Shown: positions 7,541-14,319 of the stretch, piece after piece
How positions within the stretch are numbered: position 1 is the first letter of the stretch
How the letters are laid out: each line of letters starts with the position of its first letter
From: CAZSWR01 sp964610885
GTDB lineage: Bacteria > Bacteroidota > Ignavibacteria > Kapaibacteriales > UBA2268
Direction of reading: 5' to 3'
Assembly: GCA_964610885.1 (NCBI GenBank)
Contig: CAZSWR010000053.1
Coordinates: 1-25,246 of the forward strand
DNA: 25,246 nucleotides
The notes under the pieces: generated by a model
Databases searched by the model: none
Seen by the model: the letters and a program-made list of their open reading frames with translations, nothing else
What the model was told of the DNA's origin: nothing
Program-made: the position numbers and the translations under genes

Positions 7541-8188
7541 ATGAAAATACTTGGAATAGAATCATTAGCTCTGCCCGAAGTGAAGGTGATACGATATGCG
7601 CGCTTCTGCGACGATCGCGGATACTTCACCGAAACCTACAGGAAATCTGATTTTTTCGAGTCCACGGAAATGGATTTTTTCACCGGCCTTGAGTTTTTCC
7701 AAATGAACGAAAGCCGCTCGAAGCGCGGAGTGATTCGCGGATTGCACTTCCAATGGAATCCATTCATGGGCAAGTTGGTCCGCACGATCCACGGCCACAT
7801 GTACGACCTTTTTGCAGACATAAGGCCAGATTCGCCCAATTTCGGCAAGATTTGTTTCTACGACATGCCCACCACGGGCGATGAGCCCTTTGGCGAATGG
7901 ATCTGGGTTCCGCCCGGATTCGCCCACGGCAATGTGTATTTGGAGGATAGCCGCATCGAATACCTTTGCTCGGGTTGGTATTCTCCAGAGTGCGAATTGG
8001 GCATTTCGCCGCGCTCGCAGGACTTGGATTTCTCGCCCTGCGGCGCCCAGGCTGAGCATTTGCGCTCGCTTTTGCACTCGCCCGACGCGATGCTTAGCGA
8101 CAAGGACTGCGCCGGAATATCCATTGCGGAATGGGCCGCCCACAGTGCTTCGTCCATGTTTTTGCGTGAAAACCTTACAGGAAGATAA
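7541..8188 (+). CDS. rfbC: dTDP-4-dehydrorhamnose 3,5-epimerase family protein (RmlC-like)
   Basis: 215 residues from ATG 7541; an in-frame GTG at 7529 is less likely. RmlC catalyses epimerisation at C3 and C5 of dTDP-4-keto-6-deoxyglucose, the third step to dTDP-L-rhamnose for surface polysaccharide. Family marks are in order: FCDDRGYFTETY (residues 22-33), RGLHFQ with the likely catalytic base H69, K78, DIRPDSPNFG, WVPPGFAHG and YSPE. LSDKD near the C terminus matches a conserved family motif. The segment after YSPE (GISPRSQDLDFSP) departs from the usual GIRWNDP pattern, and the C terminus is about 25 residues longer than typical, so an epimerase for another nucleotide sugar is possible. 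No rfbA, rfbB or rfbD is adjacent. It is followed 14 nt later by the sigma-54 activator gene and probably shares its transcript. Confidence 0.82.
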   Translation: MKILGIESLALPEVKVIRYARFCDDRGYFTETYRKSDFFESTEMDFFTGLEFFQMNESRSKRGVIRGLHFQWNPFMGKLVRTIHGHMYDLFADIRPDSPNFGKICFYDMPTTGDEPFGEWIWVPPGFAHGNVYLEDSRIEYLCSGWYSPECELGISPRSQDLDFSPCGAQAEHLRSLLHSPDAMLSDKDCAGISIAEWAAHSASSMFLRENLTGR

Positions 8189-8191
8189 CTC

Positions 8192-8198
8192 AAGGGGA
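8192..8198 (+). promoter_or_regulatory. Ribosome binding site of the sigma-54 activator
   Basis: AAGGGGA sits 4 nt before the ATG at 8203. It is one of the few strong Shine-Dalgarno sites in the window and fixes this start; it lies in the 14-nt gap after rfbC. Confidence 0.7.
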
Positions 8199-8202
8199 AA
8201 TT

Positions 8203-9426
8203 ATGTCTCTCGATTGGAACGATAGGAAAGTACGCGACTTAGTTCGGACGAAATTCAATATTGATGGCGAATCGCCCGGGCTTATCGATACAATTAATCG
8301 GTTGCTGCTGGCCGCGCCGACTGACCTGACCGTGCTGATAACCGGCGAGACCGGCACAGGCAAGGAAGTCTTTGCCAATGCAGTACACGGACTGAGCAAC
8401 CGAAGCAAAAAGCCATTCGTGAGCGTCAATTGCAGCGCCATCCCCGAAACACTGCTCGAAAGCGAACTATTTGGCCACGAAAAGGGCGCATTCACCGGCG
8501 CAACCGACCAACGTAAAGGCTTCTTCGAGGTGGCCGACGGCGGCACGATATTCTTGGACGAAATTGGCGAGATGCCACTCAGCACGCAGGTCAAACTGCT
8601 TCGCGTGCTCGAATCTGGCGAATACTCGCGCCTTGGCTCGTCCGAAGTGCGTCGGGTGGACGTCAGAGTGGTGGCCGCAACGAACCGAAAGTTGGAAATA
8701 GAAGTTGCCGAAGGCACATTCCGCCGCGACCTTTTCTACAGGCTCAATAATGTGCACCTCGTCCTAATGCCGCTCCGAGAGCACCCGGAGGACATCCCGA
8801 TACTGGCCGAACGATTCGCCCGCCGCACTTGCGAAAAGCTGCATATCGATTTCGTTGGTTTCACGGACGATGCGCTTTCGATACTGAAACGCCTGCCGTG
8901 GAGCGGGAATATCCGCGAGCTGAAGAACTTGGTCGAAACCATGGTTACGCTCGAGAAAACCGGCCGAATCGGCTCGGAAGTGCTTCGCTCATATATACCT
9001 CCAGCGCTGCCGCCGTATCAGGAAACCACACAGCCCAAAGAATTGGCCATCGTGCCGATTAATGGCCCCAAAGACACAAATACGACTCACGAATTCGAGA
9101 TTATTTTTAGGACGCTGCTGGACCTGAAGTCCGATATGACAGACCTGAAACGCTCAATGATTTCGCTTGCGCTCAAATCGGACGACCTGAAGGATGAGTT
9201 CTACGAATTCCAGAAAAACGCAATCGCGGCCGCTGCCTCGCCCCAACACGAGGTCGCAATCGTCAGCGAAGAACTTATTCCCATCGCCGAAATGGAACGC
9301 CGCATGATCGAGCTTGCGCTCAAGAAATATGCTGGCAACCGGCGGAGAGCCGCCGAAAAACTCGGCATCAGCGAACGCACACTCTATCGGAAAATTGCAG
9401 AATATGGAATTACGGGGTATGATTAG
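8203..9426 (+). CDS. Sigma-54-dependent transcriptional activator without N-terminal sensor domain
   Basis: 407 residues. The AAA+ domain begins almost at the N terminus: Walker A GETGTGKE (48-55), the sigma-54-contacting GAFTGA loop (95-100), Walker B GTIFLDE (114-120), and the FRRDLFYRLN segment (173-182) with arginine-finger residues. The C terminus carries a Fis-type helix-turn-helix (GNRRRAAEKLGISERTLYRKIAEYGI region, last ~30 residues). Between them is a ~90-residue linker rich in acidic/basic residues with coiled-coil character (EIIFRTLLDLKSDMTDLKRS). It opens promoters bound by sigma-54 polymerase using ATP. It has no receiver, GAF or PAS domain, as in PspF, so control must come through a partner protein or through its own level. 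It probably shares a transcript with rfbC. The last codon and stop (GAT TAG) belong to a dispersed repeat that begins there. Confidence 0.95.
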   Translation: MSLDWNDRKVRDLVRTKFNIDGESPGLIDTINRLLLAAPTDLTVLITGETGTGKEVFANAVHGLSNRSKKPFVSVNCSAIPETLLESELFGHEKGAFTGATDQRKGFFEVADGGTIFLDEIGEMPLSTQVKLLRVLESGEYSRLGSSEVRRVDVRVVAATNRKLEIEVAEGTFRRDLFYRLNNVHLVLMPLREHPEDIPILAERFARRTCEKLHIDFVGFTDDALSILKRLPWSGNIRELKNLVETMVTLEKTGRIGSEVLRSYIPPALPPYQETTQPKELAIVPINGPKDTNTTHEFEIIFRTLLDLKSDMTDLKRSMISLALKSDDLKDEFYEFQKNAIAAAASPQHEVAIVSEELIPIAEMERRMIELALKKYAGNRRRAAEKLGISERTLYRKIAEYGITGYD

Positions 9427-9574
9427 CTGATGTGATGATGTGATGAGAATAGTTGCAAGTAACAAGGTAAAAGTAACAAGTCAACCTATTTCAGGACAAG
9501 AAACTTGCAACTTGTTACTTTCAACTTTCTACTTGAGAAGATGTGTAGGATCGGATTCCAAACCCGTCCGAGGA
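9421..9574 (+). repeat. Composite GATGATGTG / AAGTAACAAG dispersed element, copy 1
   Basis: It starts with GATTAGCTGATGTGATGATG, overlapping the stop codon of the preceding gene. Then comes a block GAATAGTTGCAAGTAACAAG...AAAAGTAACAAGT (to ~9482), whose arm is complemented by ACTTGTTACTTT (9510-9521), giving a long hairpin, and CAACTTTCTACTTGA. It ends in a degenerate version (TCGGATTCCAAACCCGTCCGA) of a GGGCGGGTTC palindrome. The same blocks in the same order occur inverted at 19421-19550. Confidence 0.85.
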
Positions 9575-9580
9575 TGTGCA

Positions 9581-9647
9581 GATGTGATGAGAATAGTTGC
9601 AAGTAGCAAGGTAAAAGTAACAAGTCAATCTGTTTCTGGAAAAGATA
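9581..9647 (+). repeat. Composite element, partial direct copy
   Basis: A 67-nt direct repeat of 9437-9503, differing at only a few positions (for example AAGTAGCAAGG for AAGTAACAAGG). It lacks the right half of the hairpin and ends just upstream of the glycosyltransferase start. Confidence 0.88.
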
Positions 9648-9679
9648 GTTGGATATAACAAAAGCGAATTGGTATTAAT

Positions 9680-10801
9680 ATGAATAAAAAACTCGGCATA
9701 GGTTTCGTGTGCAACTATCCGAACTTCGGCGGATTGGAAATGCAGACGATCAAACGCGCGGCGGACGCTGCCTCGCGGGGATTTCGCTCGTTTGCGATCG
9801 TGAGCCAAGGGACCCCATCGGACGAATACGCTGCGAAGCTGGGAGTGGAAAGGCTCTACGTCGATCAGCGCCAGCGCTATATTGCGCCTCCGACATCGAT
9901 GCGCCTCCGGTCGATGATGAAGGAATACTCGATCGATGCGTTCGTTTGCGGCAAGACTGAATCTCTTTCGGTCTCGGGCCTTGCGTTGCGAATGGCTGGC
10001 CGAAGCAAAGGCAATTTCCTGTATCAGCAGATGCAATCGGGAATTAAGAAAAGGGATTGGTTCCACAATTCGATTTATCGCCAACTATCGGGCGCCGTCG
10101 TTCTGACGGACATAATGAAAAGAATGCTCATGGAAACGACCATCTGCGCCGAAGAGAAAATTGCGGTTATTCCTTATGGAATCGATACCGATCGTTTCGA
10201 TCCGCAAAAATTCGACAGAGCTACGCTCAAAACCAGTTTGGGCGTGGCGCCGGAGAGCTTCCTTGTGGGCACGATGGGCCGAATCGACCCGGCAAAGGGC
10301 ATCGATACTTCGATGCGAGCTTTCGCCGAGGCGCGAATCCCGAATTCGAAGTTTGCCATTGCAGGCAATGCTGACGACCCAAGCTACCTCGAGGCAATGA
10401 CGAATCTGGCCGCCGAATTGAATATTGCCGCCGATACACTTTTCATTCCGTTCACCGACAAACAGGAAGAGTATATGAACGCCTTGGACGTTTTCGTGCT
10501 GGCCTCCCGCTCGGAAACGTTTGGCCTGGTCTATGCCGAGGCCCAAGCAGCCGGACTGCTCACGATCGGCACGAACTCTGGCGGCGTGCCGGAAATAATC
10601 AGCCATGGCGAAACTGGATACCTCTTCGAGCCGAACGACTTCGGCCAGTTGGCCAAGCTGCTGTCCCATTGCGCCGGCTCCGCCTGGGAAATGCAGCAAA
10701 TCGGCGCCAATGCACGGCGCCATGCCGTTGAATGCTATTCGTACCAGAAGCAAACCGACGCATTCTTCCGGTTCGTGGAGCAAAGAATGGAGACGCCATA
10801 G
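9680..10801 (+). CDS. Glycosyltransferase family 4
   Basis: 373 residues, the usual length for a GT-B fold GT4 enzyme. The N-terminal acceptor domain has the glycine-rich loop NYPNFGGLEMQ (12-22). The C-terminal nucleotide-sugar domain begins after VIPYGIDTDRFDP (163-174) and contains GTMGRIDPAKGID (198-209), a basic patch typical for diphosphate binding, and the E-x7-E pair E279/E287 in SETFGLVYAEAQAAG. Such enzymes move a sugar from a nucleotide donor to a growing glycan at the cytoplasmic face of the membrane, retaining anomeric configuration; donor and acceptor cannot be told from sequence. Starts at ATG 9680. Two further glycosyltransferase-type genes lie downstream (11761, 13274), though rplS with its own promoter stands between them. 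Confidence 0.93.
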   Translation: MNKKLGIGFVCNYPNFGGLEMQTIKRAADAASRGFRSFAIVSQGTPSDEYAAKLGVERLYVDQRQRYIAPPTSMRLRSMMKEYSIDAFVCGKTESLSVSGLALRMAGRSKGNFLYQQMQSGIKKRDWFHNSIYRQLSGAVVLTDIMKRMLMETTICAEEKIAVIPYGIDTDRFDPQKFDRATLKTSLGVAPESFLVGTMGRIDPAKGIDTSMRAFAEARIPNSKFAIAGNADDPSYLEAMTNLAAELNIAADTLFIPFTDKQEEYMNALDVFVLASRSETFGLVYAEAQAAGLLTIGTNSGGVPEIISHGETGYLFEPNDFGQLAKLLSHCAGSAWEMQQIGANARRHAVECYSYQKQTDAFFRFVEQRMETP

Positions 10802-10856
10802 AAGTGAAAATTATCCATAAATAATTTTCCACAATCGGTTTAGTGAAAAAAAAACA

Positions 10857-10888
10857 TTTGGATAATTTAAAAAAAGCCTTTAAATTTG
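10857..10888 (+). promoter_or_regulatory. Bacteroidetes-type promoter of rplS
   Basis: TTTG (10857-10860), 20 nt, then TAAATTTG (10881-10888). This fits the published Bacteroidetes consensus of a -33 TTTG and a -7 TAnnTTTG at about 20 nt spacing. A transcript starting a few bases downstream would have a 5' leader of about 15-20 nt before the rplS start. Confidence 0.7.
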
Positions 10889-10911
10889 TAGTCTGAATTT
10901 TAGGAGGAATG

Positions 10912-11292
10912 ATGAATCCGTTGATATTTGTGAATAACATGATTGCCGAAAAGGCAGTAGAAGTCCGAAAAACTAAAGATGGCGAAAACTTCGTCGAAGT
11001 GCCGGATTTCAAACCTGGCGACACAGTAAACGTCGCCGTCCGCGTGGTCGAAGGTGAGAAAGAGCGTATCCAGAACTTCAAGGGTATCGTGATTTCGCGC
11101 CGCGGAGATGGAGTGCACCAGACATTCGTAGTCAGAAAAATTTCGAATGGCATCGGTGTCGAAAGAATCTTCCCGCTCTATTCGCCCATGCTCCAAGGTA
11201 TTAAAGTGCTTCGCGAGGGTAGAACCCGCAGAGCGAAACTCTACTACCTGAGAGGAATGTCCGAAAGAAAAATCAGACAGAAACTCAGCTAA
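10912..11292 (+). CDS. rplS: 50S ribosomal protein L19
   Basis: 126 residues. L19 sits at the 30S-50S interface of the ribosome. The core family signature is complete: FKPGDTVNVAVRVVEGEKERIQNFKGIVI, then RRGDGVHQTFVVRKISNGIGVERIFPLYSP, and the basic tail RRAKLYYLRGMSERKIRQKL. Two adjacent ATGs exist (10909 and 10912). AGGAGG at 10902-10907 leaves 1 nt before the first and 4 nt before the second, so 10912 is preferred. The gene has its own promoter and a terminator after the stop. It is not next to rpsP, rimM or trmD, its common neighbours in bacteria, and is instead inserted among glycosyltransferase genes. Confidence 0.98.
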   Translation: MNPLIFVNNMIAEKAVEVRKTKDGENFVEVPDFKPGDTVNVAVRVVEGEKERIQNFKGIVISRRGDGVHQTFVVRKISNGIGVERIFPLYSPMLQGIKVLREGRTRRAKLYYLRGMSERKIRQKLS

Positions 11293-11307
11293 AAAGTCAA
11301 AATATAA

Positions 11308-11343
11308 AAAAACGACACACATTCAATTGTGCGTCGTTTTTTT
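11308..11343 (+). terminator. Rho-independent terminator of rplS
   Basis: Stem between ACGACACAC (from ~11311) and GTGCGTCGT (11329-11337) with one internal mismatch, followed by an uninterrupted T run. It lies 15-50 nt after the rplS stop. Confidence 0.88.
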
Positions 11344-11760
11344 ATTTCTTGCATACGTCGGATATGGATACAAGTTGTGTTTTGCAACATACGTATCCGT
11401 TTTATTTGCATCGAATCATAATGCAAATTGCCCGGCGTCGATCGACCCTTAAGAGCATGTTGAAATAGTAAGAGATTGCTTGGATCCACTTCCCTTGCGC
11501 ATTCGAGATAGTGGAAGTTCCTGTAATTTCCCTTTTCCGGCAGACTGTTGAGGGCTTTTCTGGTATATAGTCAAAGAATTTCTGCTTATCTTTATTTTTG
11601 ATATTGGGTTACACTTGAAACAATAAAGTGGCCGTTGCCACATTGTTTTTATTTGGCGTCGTTTTTTTTGGGCGACCACATGCCTCTTCTGCTCTTGGCT
11701 TAATGCTTATATTGTATGCGCCCATTGTATGTATTTCATCGGATTGGAGCACTAAAAAAT
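11344..11760. other. Non-coding region with a possible mobile-element end
   Basis: About 400 nt with no supported gene. TTAAGAGCATGTTGAAATAG (from 11450) closely matches the reverse complement of the terminal repeat at 22590 (CTAAGAGCCTGTTGAATAAG), and GCAGACTGTTGA near 11541 matches the other end of that element (22368). The two lie in the same orientation here, so no intact element is formed. A minus-strand open frame (11449-11679) ends inside this repeat and is not recognisable as a transposase. Confidence 0.5.
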
Positions 11761-13224
11761 ATGTATGAAAGCAGCAAATTGACCCAACGAATCGTAATAT
11801 GTTTAATTGTTCTATTTGCTTTGATTATTGGATTCGACGCCGTAACCACTCTGCACATAAACGGAGACGAAGCCATTATTGGCGAGCATTCATATAGGTT
11901 GGTCCACGAGGGCAACGTGCGTTCGGAGATGTTTACCGGCATGGGGCAGGGCTGGGAGGTGCGCCAACTGCATTTTCACAAGCTGTTTGTCCTGTTGGGC
12001 GCGGCCTCCATCCAGCTATTTGGCGTATCTATAATTCCGCTCCGGGCCATTTCCTTGCTCTCGGCATTCGCGCTTTTCTATTTGCTTACGCGCTACATTA
12101 AACAGAGCGGGAAAGACGGGTTCGCCCTCTCTGCCATGGTATCGATTCTATTCTTGTTCTCGTTCCGCGTTTTTTCGTTGCATGCTTTCATGTTCAGGCC
12201 CGAGGTATTGGTGAGCACTTTGGGTTTTGCCAGTTTCTTCTTGATTTGGAAAGCCAACGGCAAATTGTCTTATGTTGCCTTGGGAGGATTGGTGGCCGGT
12301 TTGGCTGCTTCAACGCACCTGAACGGATTGGCATATATTGCAAGCGGCTTCGCAATACTCGCGGCTACGAAACGCTACAAACCTGCAATAGTATTCTGTT
12401 TGGCATCTTTGGCCGGTTTGTCAGTTTATTTTTTCGACATTCGTTCAATGAGCGAACTGAGCCAGATGCTTTCTCAACTTGCCGCCGACCCCAATCTCGA
12501 TCGCAGTCATTTTGCATGGTATGCGCCATTGCTAAGGGTGCTGGACGAACACATGCGATTCTTCCACAACCCGGCGTACGTCAGTATGTCTCTACTATTT
12601 ATTTTCTCTTTGGTTGCGAATTTCAAACAGCTGAAGCAGCAGCACGGTATGCTCATCGGCTATCTGATGTTTTTGGTTATCTTTTTAGCGATGATCACTC
12701 ATGGGCCGCTTGCGTACTACATAATGATCGACATGCCTTTTATTGCGCTCGTCGTCGGACTCTCTTGCGAGGAAATTCTCTCCTTGGCTAAGCCTTGGAG
12801 AATTGGTTACTTGTCGCTCGCAGTGCTTTTCGTCGCTTGTCAATTGACCTTTACGATAATGAATATTGATTTCAAAAACGATGTTCAAACAAATAATGAA
12901 ATTTCTGCCTATTTGCCGCCTAACTCCAAAATTTTATCGCGGGAATGCTCATTTTTCAACGAAGGTGAAAGAAACGATATTAGGATTTTTATGGCATTGG
13001 AGTTGAAACACAGGGACGAAGGCAGGGACTACCCAACCGGATTGGAGTTCCTTAATTTCGCAAAACAGTACGGAAATGACTATATAGTCCTTAAGAAGAA
13101 TCTCGGAAACCGGCAGACTGTGAATGCATTTGAAAAAATTGATTTCTCGTCGCCCGAAATAAAAAATCTTTGCAATGTGGTGGCCGACAATCCAAGCTAC
13201 TACATCCTTAAAATAAACAAATAA
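11761..13224 (+). CDS. Multi-spanning membrane protein, GT-C (ArnT/PMT-like) glycosyltransferase candidate
   Basis: 487 residues from ATG 11761; an in-frame ATG at 11716 would add 15 residues. About ten hydrophobic segments run through the first 390 residues, followed by a soluble C-terminal tail of ~100. An acidic motif in the first outside loop (TLHINGDEAIIGEHS) after the first helix is where GT-C enzymes such as ArnT/PMT carry their catalytic acidic residues. RPEVLVSTLGF and STHLNGLAYIASG resemble the conserved helices of that group. Such enzymes use a polyprenyl-phosphate sugar and work on the outer face of the membrane. Family membership is by pattern only. The gene lies upstream of a GT2 gene with a 49-nt gap, so the two may form an operon. 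Confidence 0.72.
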   Translation: MYESSKLTQRIVICLIVLFALIIGFDAVTTLHINGDEAIIGEHSYRLVHEGNVRSEMFTGMGQGWEVRQLHFHKLFVLLGAASIQLFGVSIIPLRAISLLSAFALFYLLTRYIKQSGKDGFALSAMVSILFLFSFRVFSLHAFMFRPEVLVSTLGFASFFLIWKANGKLSYVALGGLVAGLAASTHLNGLAYIASGFAILAATKRYKPAIVFCLASLAGLSVYFFDIRSMSELSQMLSQLAADPNLDRSHFAWYAPLLRVLDEHMRFFHNPAYVSMSLLFIFSLVANFKQLKQQHGMLIGYLMFLVIFLAMITHGPLAYYIMIDMPFIALVVGLSCEEILSLAKPWRIGYLSLAVLFVACQLTFTIMNIDFKNDVQTNNEISAYLPPNSKILSRECSFFNEGERNDIRIFMALELKHRDEGRDYPTGLEFLNFAKQYGNDYIVLKKNLGNRQTVNAFEKIDFSSPEIKNLCNVVADNPSYYILKINK

Positions 13225-13273
13225 TCTGGTTCCGTTCAACCAAGGCAAGCATCCATAATCGAGAAAAATACTA

Positions 13274-14035
13274 ATGAAGCACCAACTTTCCATATCGATA
13301 ATCACATTCAACGAAGAAGCCAACATCGGCCGCACAATCGAAAGCGTCGCCGAGCTTGCCGACGAGATAATCGTCGTCGATTCGCATTCCTCCGATAGGA
13401 CTCGCGAAATCGCAACCGCGATGGGCGCAAAGGTATTCGATGAGGATTGGAAAGGCCATATCGCCCAGAAGAACTCCGCCCTCGCGAAATGCACTTGCGA
13501 TTGGGTGCTCGCGATCGATGCCGACGAGGTCGTTTCGCCTGTATTGCTCGAGGAGATCCGCAATGCGATTGCTGATGACAATATTGATGGATACTTAATA
13601 AACCGAAAGACGCATTATTTGGGCCGCCTGCTGGAACACGCCTGGCAACCCGATTGGAACCTCCGGCTGGTTCGGCTCGGATGCGCACCGAAGTGGGACG
13701 GGCTGGACCCGCACGACCGCTTGGAAATATCGTCGAAACGGACGAAAAAAATGCGCGGCCACATCGTCCACTACTCCTATACCGGAATCGCTCACCACTT
13801 CGCGAAAACAATCGATTACGCCCGCATTTCCGCAAAGTCGTACATGGCAAAAGGCCGAAAAGCAACGCTGGCAAACCTCACAATCAACCCCATCTATGCA
13901 TTCCTTCGCTTGTACTTCGCCGATGGCGGTTGGCGCGACGGCACGTGGGGTCTGATCGCTGCGTTTAGCTCCATGACCGGCACATTCCTCAAATACGCCT
14001 TCCTGTGGGACTTGCAACGCAAATCTGATGATTAG
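13274..14035 (+). CDS. Glycosyltransferase family 2 (WaaE/KdtX-like)
   Basis: 253 residues. The GT-A nucleotide-binding fold is clear: SISIITFNEEANIGRTIESV (6-25), IIVVDSHSSDRT (32-43), and the metal-binding DxD as IDADE (81-85). The rest (YLINRKTHYLGRLLEHAWQPDWNLRL, the aromatic patch HYSYTGIAHH, and the C-terminal GWRDGTWGL) matches the subgroup that includes lipopolysaccharide core beta-glucosyltransferases WaaE/KdtX, which add a sugar to inner core heptose. The exact donor and acceptor are uncertain. A hydrophobic C-terminal region (LIAAFSSMTGTFLKYAFLW) may sit on the membrane. The stop codon is within GATGATTAG, similar to the start of the composite dispersed repeat. Confidence 0.9.
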   Translation: MKHQLSISIITFNEEANIGRTIESVAELADEIIVVDSHSSDRTREIATAMGAKVFDEDWKGHIAQKNSALAKCTCDWVLAIDADEVVSPVLLEEIRNAIADDNIDGYLINRKTHYLGRLLEHAWQPDWNLRLVRLGCAPKWDGLDPHDRLEISSKRTKKMRGHIVHYSYTGIAHHFAKTIDYARISAKSYMAKGRKATLANLTINPIYAFLRLYFADGGWRDGTWGLIAAFSSMTGTFLKYAFLWDLQRKSDD

Positions 14036-14141
14036 TTGATTGTCTGAACTGTGGTTTGTTTGATTATTGTGATTGTAATGATTGAAAAACCGGATCTTCT
14101 GACAAATTCTATACGCTTGAAAATCCACTTCTTATATTCTC

Positions 14142-14285
14142 ATCCTTGCCAAGGAGGGGTGCCCGAAGGTTGGGGTGGTTAGGCAATAAGCCAAAATGCA
14201 ATAGAGTTAATATCATTACCTGTTTGAAGTATTTGTTTCTGCCATTCTCGCTCGAGCTGGAATCTCCTCTTGCATCAGGTTGTTA
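14142..14285. repeat. Intergenic dispersed repeats between convergent genes
   Basis: CCTTGCCAAGGAGGGGTGCC followed by CGAAGGTTGGGGTGGTT (14143-14180) matches 19355-19392. ATTCTCGCTCGAGCTGGAAT followed by CTCCTCTTGCATCAG (14244-14278) is a degenerate copy of 2671-2705. The rest of the 284-nt gap (14036-14319) shows no gene. Confidence 0.7.
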
Positions 14286-14319
14286 CCTTTCTAATATCAG
14301 TTTTTATTAAATTTAGCTT

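Noticed and set aside
7565..8143. 192-codon minus-strand frame opposite rfbC
   Set aside because: Shadow of the RmlC-like gene, whose family motifs are all on the plus strand.
7541..8188. Inactive RmlC because of the unusual sequence after YSPE
   Set aside because: The likely catalytic His in RGLHFQ, the Lys, and the C-terminal LSDKD motif are all present, so loss of function is not supported.
9440..9658. Plus-strand open frame of 72 codons
   Set aside because: Consists only of two direct copies of the dispersed repeat.
11449..11679. Minus-strand open frame ending in an element-like terminal repeat
   Set aside because: Suspected transposase tail, but I could not recognise any transposase motif; kept only as a possible remnant.
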